NCBI GenBank assembly: GCA_050011095.1
Contig: JBEKJU010000103.1
Coordinates: 1-10,504 of the forward strand
Source: JBEKJU01 sp050011095
GTDB taxonomy: Bacteria; Desulfobacterota; Syntrophorhabdia; Syntrophorhabdales; WCHB1-27
Direction: 5' to 3'
DNA: 10,504 nucleotides
The notes under the pieces were generated by a model, which saw only the letters and a program-made list of their open reading frames with translations, had not been told where the DNA came from and ran no database searches. Both the position numbers and the translations under genes were made by a program. Shown here piece by piece: positions 6,418 through 10,504 of this stretch (position 1 is its first letter; each line of letters opens with the position of its first letter).

Positions 6418-6451
6418 ACAAAGATGCGGCGAAGAAGACGACTTGGCATTA
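6418..6451 (-). repeat. 34-bp dispersed repeat, copy B, ending on the small gene's stop codon
   Basis: Matches 2271-2304 at 29 of 34 positions, all differences being transitions. The right edge is the TAA stop (6449-6451, read on minus) of the lysine-rich small gene, at exactly the aligned position of the dehydrogenase TGA in copy A. A strong hairpin (6374-6404) lies 13 bases beyond its left edge; in copy A the hairpin is 68 bases away. Confidence 0.7.
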
Positions 6452-6553
6452 CGCCTTGGAGGTCTTCTTCTCCTTCTTGGCTTCCCTTTTCTGCTTCAAT
6501 GTCTTGGTCGGTTGCTTTTTGGTGTCCTTTTTTACGTCGTGACTTTTCGCCAT
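6449..6553 (-). CDS. Small lysine-rich basic protein, 34 residues
   Basis: The frame begins MAKSHDVKKDTKKQPTKTLK and ends QKREAKKEKKTSKA. Thirteen of 34 residues are lysine and one is arginine, with only four acidic residues, so the peptide is strongly basic and probably disordered or helical. AAGGAG lies seven bases upstream of the ATG, a near-ideal ribosome binding site, and a candidate extended -10 lies further upstream. These signals make it a likely real gene despite its size. I know no function. The composition resembles the basic tails of histone-H1-like or ribosome-associated proteins, so nucleic-acid binding is a guess from charge. It is transcribed opposite to its neighbours, and its stop codon forms the edge of the 34-bp repeat. 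Confidence 0.65.
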   Translation of the reverse strand: MAKSHDVKKDTKKQPTKTLKQKREAKKEKKTSKA

Positions 6554-6580
6554 GACCCACTCCTTTTCAGTGTTGACTAT

Positions 6581-6589
6581 ATATTACCA
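6581..6589 (-). promoter_or_regulatory. Candidate extended -10 for the small lysine-rich gene
   Basis: On the minus strand this reads TGGTAATAT, close to the extended -10 pattern TGnTATAAT, within an AT-rich patch in otherwise GC-rich DNA. A start near 6574 would give a leader of about 20 bases carrying the AAGGAG site. No good -35 is seen. Confidence 0.3.
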
Positions 6590-6664
6590 TAAAACCCCTT
6601 TCTCCTTGTACAGTCTGCCCGTCAAAAGGGCGCACGCGCCGGAAAAAGGATAAGGTGACGCACC

Positions 6665-7036
6665 ATGGACAAAAAGGGATTGCGGGAGATCGAACAATTG
6701 AACCTCCTCCCCTTTAACCGCAAGGCGCGCAGGATGCTGGAGGAGCGGGGCGAGGTCGCCGAGCCCACCTGCCTTCACTCGGTCCAGCTCGCCCTCTGGG
6801 CGGTGAGGAAAGGGCTCGTCGAGGTTGATGCAGCCGTCTCGGAGACACTCCGGGCGATGACGGCATGGAATCCGGATAGGCTTAAAAACTTTTTCATGCT
6901 CCCTGAAGGTAAGGACGTCCTGCAACCCGCCGGATGGGAAGAGGCGGCAGGGGCGGAGGATCTCGCGGCCCTCACCCTCGACTCCATAGAGGCGAAGATG
7001 CTCATCCATTTCCCCTGGTATTACGACCTCTGCTGA
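6665..7036 (+). CDS. Hypothetical protein, 123 residues
   Basis: I do not recognise this family. The protein starts MDKKGLREIEQLNLLPFNRK, has no signal peptide or membrane segment, and looks soluble and mostly helical, with a charged N-terminal third. Only two cysteines are present (Cys56 and the C-terminal Cys123), so there is no metal-cluster motif. The C-terminal part, MLIHFPWYYDLC, is rich in aromatic residues. AAGGTG lies seven bases before the ATG, supporting the start. It stands alone: the small lysine-rich gene lies divergently upstream, and a hairpin with a T-rich tail follows the stop. The opposite strand is also open over this length but shows no motif or ribosome binding site. No function can be assigned. 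Confidence 0.75.
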   Translation: MDKKGLREIEQLNLLPFNRKARRMLEERGEVAEPTCLHSVQLALWAVRKGLVEVDAAVSETLRAMTAWNPDRLKNFFMLPEGKDVLQPAGWEEAAGAEDLAALTLDSIEAKMLIHFPWYYDLC

Positions 7037-7053
7037 GGGTCCGCCCGCGCCTT

Positions 7054-7081
7054 CCGCCCTCTCCCCGGGGCGGTCTTGTTT
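7054..7081 (+). terminator. Rho-independent terminator candidate after the hypothetical gene
   Basis: CCGCCC (7054-7059) pairs with GGGCGG (7068-7073) and is followed by the T-rich TCTTGTTT (7074-7081). It lies 18 bases after the stop codon of the 123-residue gene, so the downstream PurF-like gene probably has its own promoter within 7082-7300. I could not identify that promoter with confidence. Confidence 0.6.
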
Positions 7082-7300
7082 CGGGCGCAAATTAATGCAA
7101 TACTACTTATGAAGACGGCGAAACTCCTCCCACGGCGCCCGCGTCCGTTTCCTTAGGGGATGGGCCTTCAGCGCGACGGGACGTTTACCTGAATGCATCC
7201 AGGAATGACATCGACGATCATCTGCGTCTAGGGAGGGTCGATACCCCCGCGGCCGGCCTCTTGTCCCGAAAGACGCGGGGCCTCGGAGAAAGGAGACGAG

Positions 7301-8629
7301 ATGAGCGGAGTCTTCGGATTCGTCGGCAAGGGAAACGCTTTCATGGAGGTCAGGACCGGCCTTGAGAACCTCTCCCACAGGGGACAGGAAAGCTGGGGCA
7401 TTGTATCGGGCCTGAAAGACGGTTCTTTTTCCGAGGTGAGGAACATGGGGTCGATCTTTCGAGGCTCCACGCCCAGCCGGCCCCACTATGGCTCGATCGC
7501 GGTCGGCCAGGTGCGCTATCCCACCGCGGGCGAGGCGAGTGAGCGAAATACGCAGCCCATAATCGGCAGCACCAAGAAAGAGAGGATCGCCGTCGTCCAT
7601 AACGGCCACGTGCCGCGATACAGGCAGCTCATGGAGAGGATGGACGGCCTTTTCCAGACAGATACCGACACGGAGGTTATCCTGCAGATGATCGTCCGCT
7701 CCGACGGCCCGGACCTTTTGGAAAAGACGAAAAAGACCTTGAGCGTCCTGGGTCGGGAGGCGGCCTTCAGCCTGATAATCCTCACCAAGGGAAGGCTTAT
7801 CGCGGCCAGGGACCCCTTCGGGTTCCGGCCGCTCTCACTCGGAAGGAGGGGCGAGGAGGGAGACTACGAGTGGGCGATAGCGTCGGAAACGTGCGCCTTT
7901 CGCGACAGGTTCGAATGGATAGGGGATGTCGAGCCCGGGCAGATCGTCGTGATCGATGGGGAGGAGGCAAAAAGCTTCTCTTTCGCCCCGCCTCATCCCC
8001 GGCCCTGTATCCTGGAGTGCCTCGATTTCGCTTCGCCGGCCAGTCACGTTTTCTCCCGGAACATCTATGAATTCCGGGAAGAGGTCGGGAAAATGCTGGC
8101 CAAGGGCGAGGACCAGCGGGCCGACATGATCGTTCCCATCCCGAGGGCGGCCATACCCGGCGCGTTGGGTTTTCACGACGCCTGCGCGATCCCCCTCAAG
8201 GAGGCCGTGAACACGGTAGGCGAAATCGGCAGGATTTTCATCATTTCAAAGGAAAAGGACAGGCTCGAAAAGGCCGAGATGAAGTTTCAGATTAACCGGG
8301 AAATGGTGAGGGGAAAGGAGATCATCCTGATCGACACCCTCCTGGTCCGGGGATCGACGGCCCTCGTCCTGATCCCGAAATTGCGCGACGCAGGGGCGAA
8401 GAAGATCCACCTCCGCCTCACTGCCCCTCCGCCCCGTTTTCCGTGTTTCATGGGGATGGCGATGGCCAAGCCAGGGGAGTTACTCGCGGCAAACCGGACG
8501 GACGGGGACCTGAAAAACCTGCTCCGCGTCGATACCTTCCGCTACCTCGGAAGTGCCGATCTCCGCGAGATGATCGGAACAAATTTCTGCGACGCATGCC
8601 TGACCGGCCGGTATCCCTTTCCCGTATAG
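7301..8629 (+). CDS. PurF-like (amidophosphoribosyltransferase family) protein with altered active sites
   Basis: Resembles PurF, which makes phosphoribosylamine from PRPP and glutamine. An N-terminal class II glutaminase domain (about 1-225) precedes a phosphoribosyltransferase domain (about 235-425). Glutaminase features kept: SHRGQESWG (25-33), Arg72 in VRYPTAG, Asn101-Gly102, Asp123. The catalytic Cys after Met is Ser2 (MSGVFGF; codon AGC, where TGC would give Cys). In the second domain the PRPP motif, usually DDSIVRGTT, reads DTLLVRGST (345-353); the usual DSG reads RAA (282-284); and KNRYxGRTFI reads NTVGEIGRIFI. Cys236, Cys382, Cys430 and Cys433 match the [4Fe-4S] ligands of Bacillus-type PurF. 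At 442 residues it is slightly shorter than usual. AAGGAG lies five bases before the ATG, and no upstream in-frame start exists after the stop at 7229. Probably a repurposed paralogue rather than the housekeeping enzyme. Confidence 0.85.
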   Translation: MSGVFGFVGKGNAFMEVRTGLENLSHRGQESWGIVSGLKDGSFSEVRNMGSIFRGSTPSRPHYGSIAVGQVRYPTAGEASERNTQPIIGSTKKERIAVVHNGHVPRYRQLMERMDGLFQTDTDTEVILQMIVRSDGPDLLEKTKKTLSVLGREAAFSLIILTKGRLIAARDPFGFRPLSLGRRGEEGDYEWAIASETCAFRDRFEWIGDVEPGQIVVIDGEEAKSFSFAPPHPRPCILECLDFASPASHVFSRNIYEFREEVGKMLAKGEDQRADMIVPIPRAAIPGALGFHDACAIPLKEAVNTVGEIGRIFIISKEKDRLEKAEMKFQINREMVRGKEIILIDTLLVRGSTALVLIPKLRDAGAKKIHLRLTAPPPRFPCFMGMAMAKPGELLAANRTDGDLKNLLRVDTFRYLGSADLREMIGTNFCDACLTGRYPFPV

Positions 8630-8645
8630 GCGCGGCATGTACCCG

Positions 8646-8670
8646 CCGGGTCGCGCGCCGCGCGACCCGG
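8646..8670. terminator. Perfect hairpin between convergent genes (bidirectional terminator candidate)
   Basis: CCGGGTCGCGC (8646-8656) and GCGCGACCCGG (8660-8670) form an 11-bp perfect stem with a three-base loop. It lies 16 bases after the PurF-like stop and two bases after the TAA of the M16 gene on the other strand. T-runs are weak on both sides, so termination strength is uncertain. Confidence 0.6.
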
Positions 8671-8672
8671 TA

Positions 8673-10504
8673 TTATCCCTTTCCGTCCCCCGGTCCGACC
8701 TGGATCCTCACCATCCGGTCAGGGACGAGATATCCCCTGGCCGCCCCATTGACCTCGTCTCTCGACACCCGCTCCACCCTTGCAGGCCAGGCCTTGTAGA
8801 AACCGGGCAAGAGCCCGTAGATCGTGTCGAGGCACATGGTCGAGGCGATGGCGCTATTCGTCTGCATCCGTATTGAGTGGTTTCCCGTCATGTATTGCTT
8901 TGCGTCGGCTACCTCGCTTTCGGTGAACCCCGTGTTCCTTATCTCGTCGATCTCTGCCCTCACGATCCGCTCCACGTCCTCGACATGGGAACGGTCCGTG
9001 CCGATATAGACGCCGATCGCGCCCACCTCGTAGGCCCCCTGATTAAAGAATGTGACGGCGTAGGCGTAAGGGTTTTCCTCCCTGAGCCTTCTGTGGATCC
9101 GTCCGCCCATGCCTGAAAGTATGGCATTCATGACCTCGACGGGATACCTGTCCGCATCGATCAGTCCCGGTCCGACAAAACCGAAGATCATGTGGGTTTG
9201 GAACATCTCGCGCTCCACGACCTTTTCTCCGGCCGATGACAGTGTGTGGGGGATCGTTTTCAGGCCGTGCCCGCCGCCTTTCCAGTCCGAAAAGAGGGCC
9301 CGCGCCAATTCCTCCGCCTCTTTCCGAACGACGTCGCCTGAAAGGGCGAGAACCGCCTCCTGGGGGCCCACGTAACCTGCGTACAATTCCTCCATATCCC
9401 GAAGGGTCAGCTTGACCACATCGGTTGCCGAGCCCATCTGGTCCCTCGCGTAGGGGTGGCCTTCGTAAAGGAGCCTCGCCATCTCCATAAACGTGTACTG
9501 CAAGGGCTCGTCGTCGCGCCTCCGCATCTCGGATAGGACCTCTTCCTTTACCTTCCTCAGCTCGTCTTCGCCCATGGCGGTGGAGACGAGAAGGTCCTTC
9601 ACGAGTTCGAGGGCCTGCCCGAAATCCTTTGCGAGAAACCGTCCGGAGAGGCCGAACACGTTCTTGCCGCTTATGGGGGTGATACTCCCCGCGAGCGTAT
9701 CGATTCGCCTCGCGATGCCCTGGGCATCGAGGTCCTTTGTCCCCCTGACGAGCATCCGTGAGAGGAGGTTGAAACCCCCGTTCTGCCCCTCCCCCTCCTC
9801 CTTGAGACCCCCGACAAAGCCGATCATGAATGAAAAGGTGGGGCTCGCCGTATTGGTGTTGACGACGCACCGGAGGCCGTTTTTCAGCCGGAAGGCGGAA
9901 GGGTTCGCCGTCTCCGCGGGCAGGAGGGCCACAAGCGCCCTCTTCTCCTTTTTGAAATACGCGCCGAGGACGCGCGAGACGTCCTCCCCGGTGACCCGAT
10001 CTACTGCCTGAAGATACGTTTCGCCATAGGCCGGATCCCCGGTTAGCGTCGCGAAATCACCGATCTGCCGCGCCTTTCCCTGAACGGATTCGGCCCCGTA
10101 TACATAGACGGCCCTCGCCATATTTTTAGCCTTTTCCATTTCCCACGGCTCGATGCCCTCCCGGCCGATGCGCTCAAGCTCGCCATCGATCGCGGCCGCG
10201 ACGCCCGGGTAGTCACGCCCCTGAAACGTTGCGACGAGCACGAATAGTCCGGCCTCACGGGGCGCGAACAGGTAGGAGTCGGTGTCCGTCACGAGACCCC
10301 GTTCATGCTTCAGGACTGCCTGGAGCCGCGAGCTGTCGCCGTCCGTCAGGACCCGCGCGAGCACGTCGAGGGCGGCCGTGTCGGGGTGCGCGAAAGGACC
10401 CGTGGGAAAAGAAAGGGCGAGATAGGCCTCGCTCACCTCCTTCTCGATGATCCTCACCCGGTCATCCCCGGCCGGGCCCCCGCCGGCCATCCCCGCCTCC
10501 TCCG
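8673..10504 (-). CDS. M16 family peptidase-like protein, two M16 modules (N-terminus beyond the window)
   Basis: M16 (insulinase/processing-peptidase family) proteins are clam-shaped metalloproteases built of repeated modules. The minus frame is open to the right edge; four more codons precede the Met at 10490, so the true start is outside. Counting from that Met, about residues 1-195 are the back half of a first module, including SSRLQAVLKHERGL. Residues 197-605 form a second module beginning FRLKNGLRCVV, with a GMGGRIHRRLREENPYAYAV-type R/Y segment near its C-terminal third. In the second module the zinc motif HxxEH is replaced by NLLSR (241-245), so it is non-catalytic. Any HxxEH should lie in the missing first-module half. 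Roughly a quarter to a third of the usual 850-900 residues is missing. Location (often periplasmic) cannot be judged without the N-terminus. It is convergent with the PurF-like gene. Confidence 0.88.
   Translation of the reverse strand, partial: EEAGMAGGGPAGDDRVRIIEKEVSEAYLALSFPTGPFAHPDTAALDVLARVLTDGDSSRLQAVLKHERGLVTDTDSYLFAPREAGLFVLVATFQGRDYPGVAAAIDGELERIGREGIEPWEMEKAKNMARAVYVYGAESVQGKARQIGDFATLTGDPAYGETYLQAVDRVTGEDVSRVLGAYFKKEKRALVALLPAETANPSAFRLKNGLRCVVNTNTASPTFSFMIGFVGGLKEEGEGQNGGFNLLSRMLVRGTKDLDAQGIARRIDTLAGSITPISGKNVFGLSGRFLAKDFGQALELVKDLLVSTAMGEDELRKVKEEVLSEMRRRDDEPLQYTFMEMARLLYEGHPYARDQMGSATDVVKLTLRDMEELYAGYVGPQEAVLALSGDVVRKEAEELARALFSDWKGGGHGLKTIPHTLSSAGEKVVEREMFQTHMIFGFVGPGLIDADRYPVEVMNAILSGMGGRIHRRLREENPYAYAVTFFNQGAYEVGAIGVYIGTDRSHVEDVERIVRAEIDEIRNTGFTESEVADAKQYMTGNHSIRMQTNSAIASTMCLDTIYGLLPGFYKAWPARVERVSRDEVNGAARGYLVPDRMVRIQVGPGDGKG

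Noticed and set aside
6584..7090. 168-codon minus-strand frame opposite the 123-residue gene
   Set aside because: It has no motif, while the plus-strand frame has a good ribosome binding site and a downstream terminator. It looks like a mirror frame.
7192..7203. 11-base AATGCATCCAG shared with the SDR 3' end (2304-2314)
   Set aside because: The SDR copy encodes the protein's last residues, the match does not extend, and no structure accompanies it; probably chance.
7082..7300. Possible riboswitch or leader before the PurF-like gene
   Set aside because: Short GC stems are present (for example GGGT/ACCC near 7235-7246), but nothing matches a purine, guanidine or other riboswitch consensus I can recognise.
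9043..9870. 275-codon minus-strand frame inside the M16 gene
   Set aside because: It is an offset frame of the M16 coding sequence, rich in Arg and Gly, without motifs.

Overview
The window looks like a chromosomal segment from an anaerobic, Gram-negative, fairly GC-rich bacterium, most likely a deltaproteobacterium (Desulfobacterota) of the syntrophic or aromatic-degrading kind. This is inferred from a lipid A gene (LpxK), a benzoate-CoA ligase-family enzyme with the family's hallmark motifs, a beta-CASP ribonuclease-like protein, and a PurF homologue of the Fe-S type. I see no rRNA, tRNA, CRISPR array, insertion sequence or phage gene.

Left part, minus strand. A truncated 2-isopropylmalate synthase (leuA, 1-825, running off the left edge) is preceded by a divergent lpxK (827-1882), with a single base between the lpxK stop and the leuA start. 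Upstream lies a gene-poor stretch (1883-2301) with three hairpins, a parS-like 16-mer and one copy of a 34-bp repeat. The repeat ends exactly at the stop codon of a short-chain dehydrogenase (2302-3054, minus).

Middle part. A divergent promoter region (3055-3274) serves the dehydrogenase to the left and a beta-CASP metallo-beta-lactamase protein (3275-4651, plus) to the right. Each side has a recognisable sigma70-type promoter, and an 11-bp direct repeat phased by 22 bp sits just upstream of the rightward -35. The benzoate-CoA ligase-like gene (4780-6366) follows 128 bp later and ends in a strong UUCG-capped hairpin. Immediately beyond is a second copy of the 34-bp repeat, again ending on the stop codon of a minus-strand gene. 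That gene encodes a 34-residue lysine-rich protein (6449-6553) with a very good ribosome binding site.

Right part. A 123-residue protein of unknown function (6665-7036) is followed by a terminator. Next is a PurF-like protein (7301-8629) that keeps the four cysteines expected for a [4Fe-4S] cluster, but has Ser where the catalytic N-terminal Cys should be and lacks normal PRPP-binding motifs. It converges on a large two-domain M16 peptidase-family protein (8673 to the right edge, minus, 5' end missing), with an 11-bp-stem hairpin between the two stop codons.

The genes do not form one obvious pathway. The ligase and possibly the dehydrogenase fit acyl-CoA or aromatic catabolism; leuA and lpxK are biosynthetic; the beta-CASP protein is probably RNA-processing. 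The most unusual items are the PurF-like protein, the stop-codon-anchored repeat and the small lysine-rich protein.
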